Part shown: positions 18,028 to 26,035 of the stretch, piece by piece
Layout of the letters: every line of letters begins with the position of its first letter
Numbering within the stretch: the stretch's first letter is position 1
Assembly: GCF_001672975.1 (NCBI RefSeq)
Contig: NZ_LZKU01000102.1
Location: 1 to 48,713, forward strand
DNA length: 48,713 bases
From: Mycobacterium sp. 1465703.0
Lineage (GTDB): Bacteria > Actinomycetota > Actinomycetes > Mycobacteriales > Mycobacteriaceae
Direction of reading: 5' to 3'
The notes under the pieces: generated by a model
What the model was told of the DNA's origin: nothing
Seen by the model: the letters and a program-made list of their open reading frames with translations, nothing else
Databases searched by the model: none
Made by a program: the position numbers and the translations under genes

Positions 18028-19238
18028 TCCGGCAGATGCGGCATCTCGAAGCCCGGATCGCGGCCCAGCAGCACCGCGGGCGTGAGCGCCGATTTGCCAT
18101 ACCGGCGGCGCACCCGGTCGATGGCGGCGTCGATGACGTCGCCGGGCACCCGGTGGTTCGCTTCGCCGAGCGGCAACATCAACTGCTGCGAGCCACTGCG
18201 GTCGATACCCGACACCGCGAAACCGACCAGCGTCAGGCCACGCTGCGTGATGAGCGGCGCTGCGTCCGCCACCAGTCGGCGCGCGGCCGCCAGCAGCGGC
18301 GCCGTGGACGACGTGGCCCATGGCAGGGTGTGCGACCGGGTCGCCCGGGTGAAGTCGTCGAAGCGCAGCCGCAGCACCACCGTGCGACCGGTGCGGCCTG
18401 CGGTACGCATGCGGCCGGTGATGCGGTCGATCAGGTTGACCACCACGGCGTCGATTTCGTTGGCCGACATGGTGTTTCCGGCGCGCCCCAACGCTCGCTG
18501 CGCACCGACGGACCGGCGGCGGACACCGGTCGTCACGCGGCGGCGGTCGATGTTTCGGGACAGCGCATACAGCTGGCGTCCCATTGCGGCGCCCACCATC
18601 GAGCCCAGCGCCGACTCACTGAGTTCGGCGACGTCGGCGACGGTGACGATGCCGTGTGCGCACAGCTTCTCGGCGGTCACCGCGCCCACACCCCAGAGCC
18701 GGCGCACCGGCAGCGGCCGTAGGAAGGTCAGCTCCTGATCGGGTGGCACCAACAGCAGCCCGTCGGGTTTGGCCTCCTGGCTGGCGACCTTGGCCAAAAA
18801 CTTCGTCCGGGCGACTCCGACGGTGATCGGCAGCCCGACGCGGTCGCGCACATCCGCGCGCAACCGCTCGGCGATCGCCACTGGCGTTCCGCTGACCCGG
18901 CCCAGCCCTCCGACGTCGAGGAAGGCCTCGTCCACCGACAGCGCCTCGACGATCGGGGAGCAGTCCCGGAACACCTCGAAGACGGCGTCACTGGCGCGCG
19001 AATAGGCGCTCATCCGCGGCGGTACCACCACGGCCTGCGGGCACAGCCGTCGCGCCTGGGACCCGCCCATGGCCGTGCGCACGCCGTAGGCCTTGGCCTC
19101 GTAGCTCGCCGCCAGCACCACCCCGCCGCCCACGATCACCGGCCGGCCGCGCAGGGTCGGGTCGTCGCGCTGTTCGACCGACGCGTAGAACGAATCGAGG
19201 TCCGCGTGCAGGATGGATGCATCGCACCGCACGAACAT
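18024..19238 (-). CDS. dinB: Y-family DNA polymerase IV (DinB3 type)
   Basis: 404 aa. Palm motif ILHADLDSFYASVEQ carries catalytic Asp13 and Tyr18 at the sugar steric-gate position; LSVDEAFLDV near residue 100 carries the second catalytic acid pair. Thumb helix-hairpin-helix motifs (RRLWGVGAVTAEKLCAHGI) and a little-finger domain follow. A beta-clamp-type motif QLMLPL occurs at about 352-357, internal rather than terminal. By position beside ethR this matches dinB3 of M. smegmatis, which M. tuberculosis lacks. It lies 30 bases downstream of ethR on the same strand, so the two may share a transcript. The role is translesion synthesis. No LexA box was found just upstream. Confidence 0.92.
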   Translation of the reverse strand: MFVRCDASILHADLDSFYASVEQRDDPTLRGRPVIVGGGVVLAASYEAKAYGVRTAMGGSQARRLCPQAVVVPPRMSAYSRASDAVFEVFRDCSPIVEALSVDEAFLDVGGLGRVSGTPVAIAERLRADVRDRVGLPITVGVARTKFLAKVASQEAKPDGLLLVPPDQELTFLRPLPVRRLWGVGAVTAEKLCAHGIVTVADVAELSESALGSMVGAAMGRQLYALSRNIDRRRVTTGVRRRSVGAQRALGRAGNTMSANEIDAVVVNLIDRITGRMRTAGRTGRTVVLRLRFDDFTRATRSHTLPWATSSTAPLLAAARRLVADAAPLITQRGLTLVGFAVSGIDRSGSQQLMLPLGEANHRVPGDVIDAAIDRVRRRYGKSALTPAVLLGRDPGFEMPHLPD

Positions 19239-19268
19239 ATGTTCGCATAAGGTGCCGACAAGCCGCGA

Positions 19269-19907
19269 TTAGCAGGCGTCGCCGTAGACGCTGCTGACCC
19301 AGATGTGCACCAGCGTGTCGAGCAATTGCTCGTCGGGCACCGACGGCCGCCCGTCGGCGAACGAGCTGAGCATGACCTTTTCGTTGAGCAGGTTCAGCGC
19401 CGCGGACAGGTGGTGGGCCGGCAGCGTCACCGGGGCGGCGCCGCGGGCGCGTTCGGCTTCGATCACGGTGGTGGTGTGGTCGACCCATTTCTGCATGAAG
19501 CGCGACCAGAGCTCGTCAACGTCTTTATTGGTGCGCGCGGCATCGGCGGCCAGTGACACCGCGCGATGAGCCCCGAAGGTTTCGACGAAGACGTTGATCC
19601 CGATGCGCCACAACGCTTTCAGGTCGGCGGGCGGGTTGGCGATCATGGTCTCCAGCGCCGAGTCGGCCTCCATGATCACGCGCTCGAAGAGGGTGAACAG
19701 CACCGCGTCCTTGGACGAGAAATAGAAGTAGAACGTCGGCCGGGACAGACCGGCGCCCTTGGCCAGGTCGTCCACGGAGATGTCGGCGAGCGGCCGGTCG
19801 CGCAGCAGTCGTTCGGCGGTGGACAGAATGGCCAGTTCGCGGTCGTCGCCGGACGGGCGCGTCGAACGCCTGGCCCGGTGGGTGCGAGCGGAACCGACGG
19901 TAGTCAC
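19269..19907 (-). CDS. ethR: TetR-family repressor EthR
   Basis: 212 aa from GTG 19907 (M. tuberculosis EthR is 216 aa). The N-terminal helix-turn-helix ISVDDLAKGAGLSRPTFYFYFSSKDAVLF is almost identical to EthR. The ligand domain keeps the RIGINVFVETFG and FMQKW stretches and ends VHIWVSSVYGDAC. EthR represses the divergent monooxygenase gene ethA and responds to hydrophobic ligands. The open frame upstream of 19907 crosses the operator and ethA and is not coding. GTG is chosen because the ARTHRARRSTRPSGDDREL tail precedes the helices as in the known protein. It is followed by dinB3 on the same strand. Confidence 0.95.
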   Translation of the reverse strand: MTTVGSARTHRARRSTRPSGDDRELAILSTAERLLRDRPLADISVDDLAKGAGLSRPTFYFYFSSKDAVLFTLFERVIMEADSALETMIANPPADLKALWRIGINVFVETFGAHRAVSLAADAARTNKDVDELWSRFMQKWVDHTTTVIEAERARGAAPVTLPAHHLSAALNLLNEKVMLSSFADGRPSVPDEQLLDTLVHIWVSSVYGDAC

Positions 19908-19924
19908 GGCCGCTACTTTACACC

Positions 19925-19979
19925 GTGTCGAAAGATTCGACAGGGTGTTGACTGGATCAACACGGTGTTGATAGCGTTG
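19925..19979. promoter_or_regulatory. EthR operator between ethR and ethA
   Basis: Two perfect inverted repeats: TGTCGAA/TTCGACA (19926-19942, 3-base spacer) and GTGTTGA/TCAACAC (19945-19963, 5-base spacer). A third half-site GTGTTGATAG begins at 19965. The layout resembles the roughly 55-bp EthR operator of M. tuberculosis, where several dimers bind cooperatively. It overlaps both divergent promoters. Confidence 0.85.
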
Positions 19980-19983
19980 CGTC

Positions 19984-21453
19984 ATGACTGAGCACCTTGA
20001 CGTCCTCATCGTGGGCGCCGGCATCTCCGGCGTGAGCGCGGCCTGGCACCTGCAGGAACGCTGCCCGACCAAGAGCTACGCCATCCTCGAACGCCGCGCC
20101 GACCTGGGCGGGACCTGGGACTTGTTCAAGTACCCGGGCATCCGATCGGACTCGGACATGTTCACCCTGGGCTTCCGGTTCAAGCCATGGCGCTCGGCGA
20201 AGTCGATCGCCGACGGGGCCTCCATCAAGGCCTACATCAAGGAGACCGCGGTCGAGAACAAGATCGAGCCGAAGATCCGCTACCGGCATCGGGTGGTGGC
20301 CGCCGACTGGTCCGACGCCGACAACCGCTGGACCGTGACCGTCGAGAGCGACGGCCAGCAGAGCGAGATCACCTGCTCGTTCTTGTTCGCCTGCACCGGC
20401 TACTACAACTACGACGAGGGCTACTCGCCCACTTTCCCGGGCTCCGACGACTTCGGTGGGACCATCGTCCACCCGCAGCACTGGCCGGAGGACCTCGACT
20501 ACGCGGGCAAGCGGATCGTCGTCATCGGGTCCGGCGCCACCGCCATCACCCTGATTCCCGCCCTGGTGAACTCGGGCGCGGGTCACGTGACGATGCTGCA
20601 GCGCTCGCCGACGTACATCGGGTCGCTGCCCGGGGTCGATCCCTTCGCCGAGAAGGCCAACCGGCTGCTACCCGAACGCCTCGCCCACATGGCGAACCGC
20701 TGGAAAGCCATCGCGTTCAGCACTTTCCAATACCAGTTGTCCCGCAAGGCCCCGGGGTACATGCGCAAGACGTTGATGACGATGGCGCAGCGGCGCCTGC
20801 CGCAGGGCTACGACGTCGAGAAGCACTTCGGCCCGCGCTACAACGTCTGGGACGAGCGGTTGTGCCTGGCTCCCGACGGCGACTTCTTCCGGACCATCCG
20901 GCACGGCAAGGCCGACGTGGTGACCGACACCATCGACCGGTTCACCAAGACCGGCATCAAGCTCACCTCGGGTGAGGAATTGCCCGCCGACATCATCATC
21001 ACCGCAACGGGATTGAACATGCAGTTGCTGGGTGGGGTGAAACCGACCCGCAACGGCGAGGACATCGACCTGACCTCGCTGATGACCTACAAGGGGCTGA
21101 TGTTCTCCGGTGTGCCGAACTTCGCGATCACCTTCGGCTACACCAACGCCTCCTGGACGCTGAAGGCCGACCTGGTCTCCGAATTCGTCTGCCGGTTGCT
21201 GAACTACATGGACGCCAACGGTTTTGACTTCGTGGAGCCGCAGCATCCCGGCAACGACGTGGACGAGCTGCCGTTCATGGACTTCACTCCCGGCTACTTC
21301 CGGCGCTCGATGCACCTGCTGCCCAAGTCGGGGTCGCGGGCGCCGTGGCGGCTCAAGCAGAACTACTTCTTCGACATGCGCACCATCCGGCGCGGCAAGG
21401 TCGACGACGAAGGCTTGAGGTTCGCGAAAAAGCCTGCCCCGGTAGCGGTTTAG
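19984..21453 (+). CDS. ethA: FAD-containing Baeyer-Villiger monooxygenase EthA
   Basis: 489 aa, the same length as M. tuberculosis EthA. FAD-binding motif VVGAGISG-type is seen as LIVGAGISGVSAAWHL at residues 8-23. The BVMO fingerprint appears around FPGSDDFGGTIVHPQHWPEDLDY, the NADPH Rossmann motif in VVIGSGATAITLIPAL (about 179-194), and the C-terminus GKVDDEGLRFAKKPAPVAV is almost that of EthA. It oxygenates ketones and activates thioamide prodrugs such as ethionamide; the physiological substrate is unknown. The ATG lies 5 bases after the EthR operator, so repression is direct. Divergent ethR controls it. rraA converges with a 4-base gap. Confidence 0.95.
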   Translation: MTEHLDVLIVGAGISGVSAAWHLQERCPTKSYAILERRADLGGTWDLFKYPGIRSDSDMFTLGFRFKPWRSAKSIADGASIKAYIKETAVENKIEPKIRYRHRVVAADWSDADNRWTVTVESDGQQSEITCSFLFACTGYYNYDEGYSPTFPGSDDFGGTIVHPQHWPEDLDYAGKRIVVIGSGATAITLIPALVNSGAGHVTMLQRSPTYIGSLPGVDPFAEKANRLLPERLAHMANRWKAIAFSTFQYQLSRKAPGYMRKTLMTMAQRRLPQGYDVEKHFGPRYNVWDERLCLAPDGDFFRTIRHGKADVVTDTIDRFTKTGIKLTSGEELPADIIITATGLNMQLLGGVKPTRNGEDIDLTSLMTYKGLMFSGVPNFAITFGYTNASWTLKADLVSEFVCRLLNYMDANGFDFVEPQHPGNDVDELPFMDFTPGYFRRSMHLLPKSGSRAPWRLKQNYFFDMRTIRRGKVDDEGLRFAKKPAPVAV

Positions 21454-21457
21454 CGGA

Positions 21458-21949
21458 TCAGTCCGCAGCGACGACGACGATCCCGTCGTCGTCGCTGTAG
21501 GCGACCTCGCCCGGCACGAAGGTCACCCCGCCCAGGGTGACCTCGACGTCGCGCTCGCCGGCACCGGTCTTGGTGCTCTTGCGGGGATTGGTGCCCAACG
21601 CCTTGATGCCGATGTCCATGCTCCGCAGGGCTGCGGCATCGCGCACTGCGCCGTTGATGATGAGCCCGGCCCAGCCGTTGGAGCGGGCCAACTCGGCGAT
21701 GACGTCGCCGACCAGCGCGGTGTGCAGCGAGCCGTCACCGTCGATGACCAATACCCGGCCGTCACCCGGCTCCGAGAGCACCGATTTCAGCAGCGCATTG
21801 TCCTGAAAGCAACGCACGGTGCTGATCTGCCCGGCGAATTCGGCGCGGCCGCCGAGCTGGCGGAACTGCACGTCGCAGCTGCGTACGTCCGGACCGATGC
21901 TGTCTACCAGGTCGGCCGTCGGCCGGAATGACACCGTCACGTCTGACAC
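21458..21949 (-). CDS. rraA: RraA-like protein (regulator of RNase E activity A / HMG aldolase fold)
   Basis: 163 aa (M. tuberculosis Rv3853 is 157 aa). The core motif [20 protein letters not shown] and the preceding [15 protein letters not shown] define the RraA family, and [17 protein letters not shown] closes it. E. coli RraA inhibits RNase E. Actinobacterial members may instead act as 4-hydroxy-4-methyl-2-oxoglutarate aldolases; the old name MenG is wrong for this fold. Start ATG 21949 gives a few extra N-terminal residues ([11 protein letters not shown]). It is followed at 21965 upstream by the Rv3852 homologue on the same strand, 15 bases apart, as in M. tuberculosis. Confidence 0.92.
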   Translation of the reverse strand: MSDVTVSFRPTADLVDSIGPDVRSCDVQFRQLGGRAEFAGQISTVRCFQDNALLKSVLSEPGDGRVLVIDGDGSLHTALVGDVIAELARSNGWAGLIINGAVRDAAALRSMDIGIKALGTNPRKSTKTGAGERDVEVTLGGVTFVPGEVAYSDDDGIVVVAAD

Positions 21950-21964
21950 GTTAAACGGATGCGC

Positions 21965-22405
21965 TCAGCGCCGCCGCAGCTGGCGGATGAGCAGGATGGC
22001 CAGCAGGCTGACGGCCAGGGCAACGATCAGCGGCAGCGGGGATTGACCCACCGCGTGGGAGGCAATCTGCGGAGAGACCGGGTTGTTGGCCGCCTCCACT
22101 GTGGACTTGGCCTGTGCGGCAGCATCTTTGGCGGCAGCGGTGAGGTCGCCGTTGCTTTCGGCGCGCTGTTGCACATCGACCGGTTGCTCGGGTGGCTTCG
22201 GGGGAGTGGGGCCGGCGTTCTCCGGCGGCACCTTCTTGGCGGGTGCTTTTTTGGCAGGCGCTTTTTTGGCGGGTGCCTTTTTCGCAGGTGCCTTCTTGGC
22301 CGGCGCTTTTGCGACCTTTTTCGCCGCCTTGGCGGGCGGTTTCTTCTCCGGTGGAGTACCGGCGCCGTCGGGTGCGCTGTTGGTCGGATCCTGCGGTTCT
22401 GCCAT
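21965..22405 (-). CDS. hns: Membrane-anchored Lys/Ala/Pro-rich H-NS-like protein (Rv3852 homologue)
   Basis: 146 aa from ATG 22405. Residues 20-60 are PAKKA-type tandem repeats like the C-terminal tails of eukaryotic histone H1. An Ala/Gln-rich helix ([20 protein letters not shown]) follows, then one membrane helix near the C-terminus ([17 protein letters not shown]) ending RQLRRR. Rv3852 of M. tuberculosis has the same layout and has been described as a nucleoid-associated, membrane-bound DNA-binding protein, though its effect in vivo is weak. The repeat number differs between species. The upstream frame to 22786 is antisense-like and overlaps copC, so it is excluded. Probably cotranscribed with rraA. 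Confidence 0.92.
   Translation of the reverse strand: MAEPQDPTNSAPDGAGTPPEKKPPAKAAKKVAKAPAKKAPAKKAPAKKAPAKKAPAKKVPPENAGPTPPKPPEQPVDVQQRAESNGDLTAAAKDAAAQAKSTVEAANNPVSPQIASHAVGQSPLPLIVALAVSLLAILLIRQLRRR
22233..22307 (-). repeat. Five 15-bp tandem repeats coding PAKKA units
   Basis: Five consecutive 15-base units at 22233, 22248, 22263, 22278 and 22293, each with a T-rich half and a GGCGGGTGC-like half, encode the APAKK repeats of the Rv3852 homologue. The third-position changes between units show they are not freshly copied. Confidence 0.85.
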
Positions 22406-22500
22406 GCGGCCGCTCCTTGAGCTTCCTTCGTCGTCGTTTTGCCTATCCCACCGGGATCTCGATCCCATCATGCCAGGGCGCGTCGCGGCACCTCGGGGTC

Positions 22501-23001
22501 TTACCGCCTGCCCCGCACCGCCCACCAAGCACCGCCGGCGACGAGCGCCGCCGCGACCGCGACGAACGGCCAGATCGGGACCGCGCCGCCGCCGGTCGGG
22601 CCGGCCGCGGGGGGCCCGGGTGTGCCGGTGCCGGGCACCGTGAGCCGAAACGACCAGGTCCCGGACACCACGTGGCCGTCGGCCGATGTCACCCGGTAGT
22701 TCACCGTGTACGTCCCGGCCGGTCCGAGCGCACGCAGGCCGATGCCCACCATCGCGCCCTGCACAGTGGGCTCTCCGGTGGACCACACGTTGCCGTCGGG
22801 CCCGACCACCGTCATGGCGGCGAACGTGGTTTGCAACTGCTCATTGAAGGTGGCGCTGACTCGCTGCGGGCCGGCGGCCAGCGTCGCGTCGGCGGCCGGA
22901 TCGGTGGAGACCCGGGTGGCGTGCGCCGATGCGGCGGGAGCGGTCAGCGCGGCGATCACCAACATGACGCCGACGCATGCGCCGATCGCCAGGCGCTTCA
23001 T
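22501..23001 (-). CDS. CopC-domain copper-resistance protein with C-terminal membrane anchor
   Basis: 166 aa from ATG 23001. A signal peptide (MKRLAIGACVGVMLVIAALTAPAASA) ends directly before His27, so the mature chain would start with His, the copper-brace ligand of CopC. The Ig-like domain holds ATRVSTDPAADATLAAGPQRV, VTSADGHVVSGTWSF with the second Asp/His ligands, a Pro/Gly linker (TGTPGPPAAGPTGGG) and a final helix IWPFVAVAAALVAGGAWW. CopC proteins bind Cu(II) outside the membrane. The ATG overlaps the stop of the ycnI-like gene (ATGA), so the two are coupled. In M. tuberculosis the corresponding place holds only a short membrane protein (Rv3851). Confidence 0.88.
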   Translation of the reverse strand: MKRLAIGACVGVMLVIAALTAPAASAHATRVSTDPAADATLAAGPQRVSATFNEQLQTTFAAMTVVGPDGNVWSTGEPTVQGAMVGIGLRALGPAGTYTVNYRVTSADGHVVSGTWSFRLTVPGTGTPGPPAAGPTGGGAVPIWPFVAVAAALVAGGAWWAVRGRR

Positions 23002-23657
23002 GCCCGTCGGCGGATCAGTGCGATCGCGATGCCCAGTGCGGCGACCACCAGGGCGGCGCCCCCCAACAGCCGCGCGGCGTTGTCGGCTGCCGCGGCCCGC
23101 GGCGGTGCCTGGTCCGGCGACCCGTGGTGTTGGTGCGGGGCCGGTGTGGTGCCGAGGCTGAGCATGGGCACCGGGTGTTCGGGCTCGCTTCCGTCGGGCA
23201 GCGGCGGCTGATCCCACTTGACGACGGTCCCGTCGGAATAGGTCTGCGCGGCGGGGAAGCTGACCGTGTCGGTGTCGGGCAACTTCACCGACAACCGGAA
23301 AAGGGCGAATTGATCAGGCGCGATCCCGCCGTTGGGGGCGGCCGTCCAGGTCACCGAGCGCACTGTGCCGGCCGCCGTGTCACGGTCGATCTTGGCGGTC
23401 CAACCCGGCAGGCTTTCGGTGCGCGCCGATGCGACGTTGGGCAGCGTGATGCTCAGCGCCGTGGTGAGCGCCCCGGTGTTCGATTCGTTGGGCACCTGGA
23501 ACGTGACGATTGCCATGCCGCCGCGTACCGCGTTGTCGCTGCTGGCGTGCACGTGGGCCGATGCGGTCGGGGTCTGGACCCCCGATCCGAGATAGCAGGC
23601 GGCGGCCGCGGTGATCGCGATCAGAATGCGCGATATCCACTTGCTCTGAACTGACAT
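22998..23657 (-). CDS. YcnI-family (DUF1775) copper-binding protein
   Basis: 219 aa. The signal peptide ends TASA before His35-Val-His37, so the mature protein begins with His as in characterised YcnI, which binds Cu(II) through the N-terminal His, a Glu and a Trp. The YcnI domain runs to about residue 165 (VTFQVPNESNTG; LPGWTAKIDRD; VKWDQPPLPDG). A His-rich linker (APHQHHGSPD) and a C-terminal helix ARLLGGAALVVAALGIAIAL complete it. It is first in a two-gene operon with copC. An extracytoplasmic role in copper handling is likely, but no copper regulator is adjacent. Confidence 0.88.
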   Translation of the reverse strand: MSVQSKWISRILIAITAAAACYLGSGVQTPTASAHVHASSDNAVRGGMAIVTFQVPNESNTGALTTALSITLPNVASARTESLPGWTAKIDRDTAAGTVRSVTWTAAPNGGIAPDQFALFRLSVKLPDTDTVSFPAAQTYSDGTVVKWDQPPLPDGSEPEHPVPMLSLGTTPAPHQHHGSPDQAPPRAAAADNAARLLGGAALVVAALGIAIALIRRRA

Positions 23658-23685
23658 GCCGAGGCGCTGTTTTCGGTAGTGGTGG

Positions 23686-24342
23686 TCAGCTCAGCCCGAG
23701 GCGGGCCATCAGGTCCGCCTCGATGCCGTCGAGTTGCGTCGAGATCGCGGAGTGCGCGGCGCGGCGTCGTGCGGCCGGCATGTTCTCCGCGGCGGTGACC
23801 GCCGCCGACAGGTCGGTGAGCCGTTCAGCGATTGCAGAGGTGAACTGCTTGGTCTCGGCGTCCTTGGGCTTCTTGTCCTGCACCATCCGCAGCGACTTCT
23901 CCGCCCCTGCGATGCGCGCCGACAGCTGGGCGCCGTGCCCGGAGAACTGGCCGATCTGTGCCAGTGGAATGCCCAGCTGGTCCGCGCGACGCTGATCGAT
24001 CAGCGCGCGCGCCGAGACGGCCGCCCGGTAGATCACCGGGGTGAGGATCGGGGCGAGTAGCCGAGACACCGTCAGCACCCGGCGGATCCGTGTCGGTGAG
24101 AAAATCTTGCCCTCCCGCGCCGCTTTGAGTTTGGCCTCAGCGACTTTCAGTGCATTGCGGTCGCTGTCGCGCTGGGCCTTGAGCTGCGCGCGCAGCGCCT
24201 TGCTCTCCGCACGTTGAGCGGATTTGACCCGGCGAACCTCGTTTTTCGCGGCCAGCTTGGCCTCGAGCTTCGCGCGGGCTTTGATCGCGCGGGCTTCAGC
24301 GCGACGCGTCGCGCGGGTCTTTCGCTTGCGGAACAGGCCCAT
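23686..24342 (-). CDS. Conserved mycobacterial protein, DUF6474-like (Rv3850 homologue)
   Basis: 218 aa. The first 75 residues are very rich in Lys, Arg and Ala (MGLFRKRKTRATRRAEARAIKARAKLEAKLAAKNE) and should form a basic coiled coil. A conserved segment follows (SPTRIRRVLTVSRLLAPILTPVIYRAAVSARALID) that may contact the membrane. The C-terminal half is helical (LGIPLAQIGQFSGHGAQLSARIAGAEKSL). No catalytic motif is visible. The gene keeps its place between espR and the Rv3851-3852 region. Function is unknown in any species I can recall; the basic coiled coil suggests nucleic-acid or acidic-membrane binding. Confidence 0.85.
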   Translation of the reverse strand: MGLFRKRKTRATRRAEARAIKARAKLEAKLAAKNEVRRVKSAQRAESKALRAQLKAQRDSDRNALKVAEAKLKAAREGKIFSPTRIRRVLTVSRLLAPILTPVIYRAAVSARALIDQRRADQLGIPLAQIGQFSGHGAQLSARIAGAEKSLRMVQDKKPKDAETKQFTSAIAERLTDLSAAVTAAENMPAARRRAAHSAISTQLDGIEADLMARLGLS

Positions 24343-24470
24343 TCCCGGCCGCCTCCCGGTTATCTCGTGGACTATCGCTCTCGCGTTGCGCGATCCGCTC
24401 AGCCAACCCTAATCGGAATGGGCGGGGTGCAGCCCACCAGGGCAGACCAGACAGCCGGCGGGTGTGGACG

Positions 24471-24869
24471 TCAGGCGTCTAGGTGCTCGGTGCGGCGGAG
24501 TTCGTTGACCCGCTCCATGACCTCACGCTGTGCCTCGGGGGACAGCTCGGCCGCGCGCACCGCGATGCGGCGCACGTTGTCGTCGCGCGTCGTGGCCAGC
24601 CACGACAATTCCTTGTCGAGCTTCTCGTAGTACTCGTCGTCGGTGAAGTACGCCGACTTGATCCGAAAGAAGTTGGCCAGCGCGGCCATGGTCGCGGTCG
24701 ACGGGTTGGTCCGGTTACCGGAACGCAACTGCGAAAGGTAGGGAGCCGACATCGTTATGCCCTCCGCCTTGAGCGCCGCGATCACTTCCGCGGAGGTGTG
24801 TGGCCCGCGTCCCGGGGGATACACCGTGTCGAACAGGCGGTTCAGGCGAGCAGCGAACGTCGTGCTCAT
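24471..24869 (-). CDS. espR: Nucleoid-associated transcriptional regulator EspR
   Basis: 132 aa, the length of M. tuberculosis EspR, and nearly identical in the first 80 residues (MSTTFAARLNRLFDTVYPPG; HTSAEVIAALKAEGITMSAPYLSQLRSGNRTNP). The N-terminal helix-turn-helix binds DNA, and the C-terminal helices dimerise (DKELSWLATTRDDNVRRIAVRAAELS). In M. tuberculosis EspR activates espACD for ESX-1 and binds many genomic sites including lipid loci. Since ESX-1 is absent from its usual place here, EspR presumably serves its wider nucleoid role. GGAGGT, 7 bases before the ATG, is a strong ribosome binding site. Confidence 0.95.
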   Translation of the reverse strand: MSTTFAARLNRLFDTVYPPGRGPHTSAEVIAALKAEGITMSAPYLSQLRSGNRTNPSTATMAALANFFRIKSAYFTDDEYYEKLDKELSWLATTRDDNVRRIAVRAAELSPEAQREVMERVNELRRTEHLDA

Positions 24870-25288
24870 TTATATGACCTCCACTTGGCTGTAGAAGTGA
24901 ACTATTACCTAGGTGTATTTGCTGATCATGGTAGCGAGGCTTGGTGACCGTAACTAGGTGCAAACCCCAGGGGAATCCCGACTCGCATAGCTGACGCCTG
25001 CCAAATCCCCACTTGACGAGCGTCTAACTGATTCGCTGAAGTGTCCACTAAATCCTTGGAACTCACAGGTTATCCGCAGAATCGAAGGTCCGTTCCGGGG
25101 TGGCGGGCGACCCGTCCGTTGACGTGCTCGATAATATGCTAGAACGTGTTGTGCAACCGCACCGCAACGGGCCGGCGATCCTGGATGATCTAGCACGCCC
25201 TTTGCTGCCGTGCGCAAAAAAGTCGTGCAGACCGCGACGCTGCCCGGCGGCGGGCTGCCGCCACAGCGGTGGTTGAGGGGTCGTTAAC
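24870..25288. other. espR upstream region without a convincing gene
   Basis: 419 bases. Near espR, TAATAG (minus strand, about 24905-24910) could be a -10 element. A TATTAT hexamer on the minus strand (25132-25137) could drive a longer espR transcript. On the plus strand TTGACG (25119-25124) and a GC-rich hairpin (GGCGGC/GCCGCC, near 25249-25265) could bound a small transcript. None of these is firm. Short frames inside have poor codon use. Confidence 0.35.
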
Positions 25289-25984
25289 TTAGCCGGGTGG
25301 TGGTGGATGGGCGCCGACGGCGGCCGAGTTTTTGCGGCGTCGCACGGTCTGTGCCACCGCCGCTACGCCGGCGGCCACCACCACGGCCACGGTCGTGGCG
25401 ACGGCCATCCAGCGCCAGCCCAAGGCGCTGTCGAACAACATCCACAGCCCGAATGTGGCGAACAGCAGGCCGGCCGCGATGTGCAGCAACTTTTCCGGGA
25501 GGCGCTGATGCAGCAGCCTGCCCACCGCGATCGCCAAGCCGTCGGCCAGCACCATGCCCAACGTCGAACCGATCCACACGCCGATCCAGTCGTGATGGCT
25601 GGCCAGCGTCACCGTCGCAAGGGCGGTCTTGTCGCTCATCTCCGCCAGCGCGAACGACGACACCACGGTGAGGAAGGCGAATCGCGGTTCGCGCGCCGCC
25701 GACACCGTCTCGTCAGTGCCGGCGCCCTCGCGCCAGGCCCATACCGCGAACGCGAGGAAGGCGATGGCCGACACGAAGGCCAGCGGTCGTGCCGGTAGCG
25801 CGGCACCCAGGAAGTGGCCGATCGTCACCGCAGCCCCGTGCACCGTGAACGCGGCGAGTGCCACCCCGCTCAGCACTACCCACCACCGGTAGCGCAGCGC
25901 GTAGGTCATGGTGATCAGCTGGGACCTGTCGCCGAGTTCGGCGACGAAAACCACTCCGAGAGTCAACAGCGTGGCGGCGAGCAT
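25289..25984 (-). CDS. GDT1/TMEM165-family cation exporter (UPF0016; Rv3848 homologue), probable Mn2+ exporter
   Basis: 231 aa with six predicted helices in two homologous halves. The family signature E-x-G-D-(K/R)-(S/T) appears as ELGDRS (residues 16-21) and EMSDKT (115-120), which line the cation path. Bacterial members such as MneA export manganese; eukaryotic ones move Mn2+ and Ca2+. The ATG at 25984 follows GAAAGG. A yybP-ykoY manganese riboswitch lies about 50-145 bases upstream on the same strand, which strongly favours Mn2+ as the substrate and excess Mn2+ as the inducer. In M. tuberculosis the same position, next to espR, is Rv3848. A short Pro-rich tail (AHPPPPG) ends the protein. 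Confidence 0.92.
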   Translation of the reverse strand: MLAATLLTLGVVFVAELGDRSQLITMTYALRYRWWVVLSGVALAAFTVHGAAVTIGHFLGAALPARPLAFVSAIAFLAFAVWAWREGAGTDETVSAAREPRFAFLTVVSSFALAEMSDKTALATVTLASHHDWIGVWIGSTLGMVLADGLAIAVGRLLHQRLPEKLLHIAAGLLFATFGLWMLFDSALGWRWMAVATTVAVVVAAGVAAVAQTVRRRKNSAAVGAHPPPPG

Positions 25985-26035
25985 GTCGGGCGACCTTTCG
26001 ACGCGTCGTCGACGACGGCGGAAGTCGTCGAACTC

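Noticed and set aside
22233..22307. Tandem repeats considered as CRISPR or minisatellite DNA
   Set aside because: The 15-base units are in phase with the Lys/Ala/Pro repeats of the Rv3852 homologue and have no spacers.
24954..25217. 87-codon minus-strand frame upstream of espR
   Set aside because: Low-complexity Arg/Ser-rich product and no ribosome binding site; overlaps the espR promoter region.
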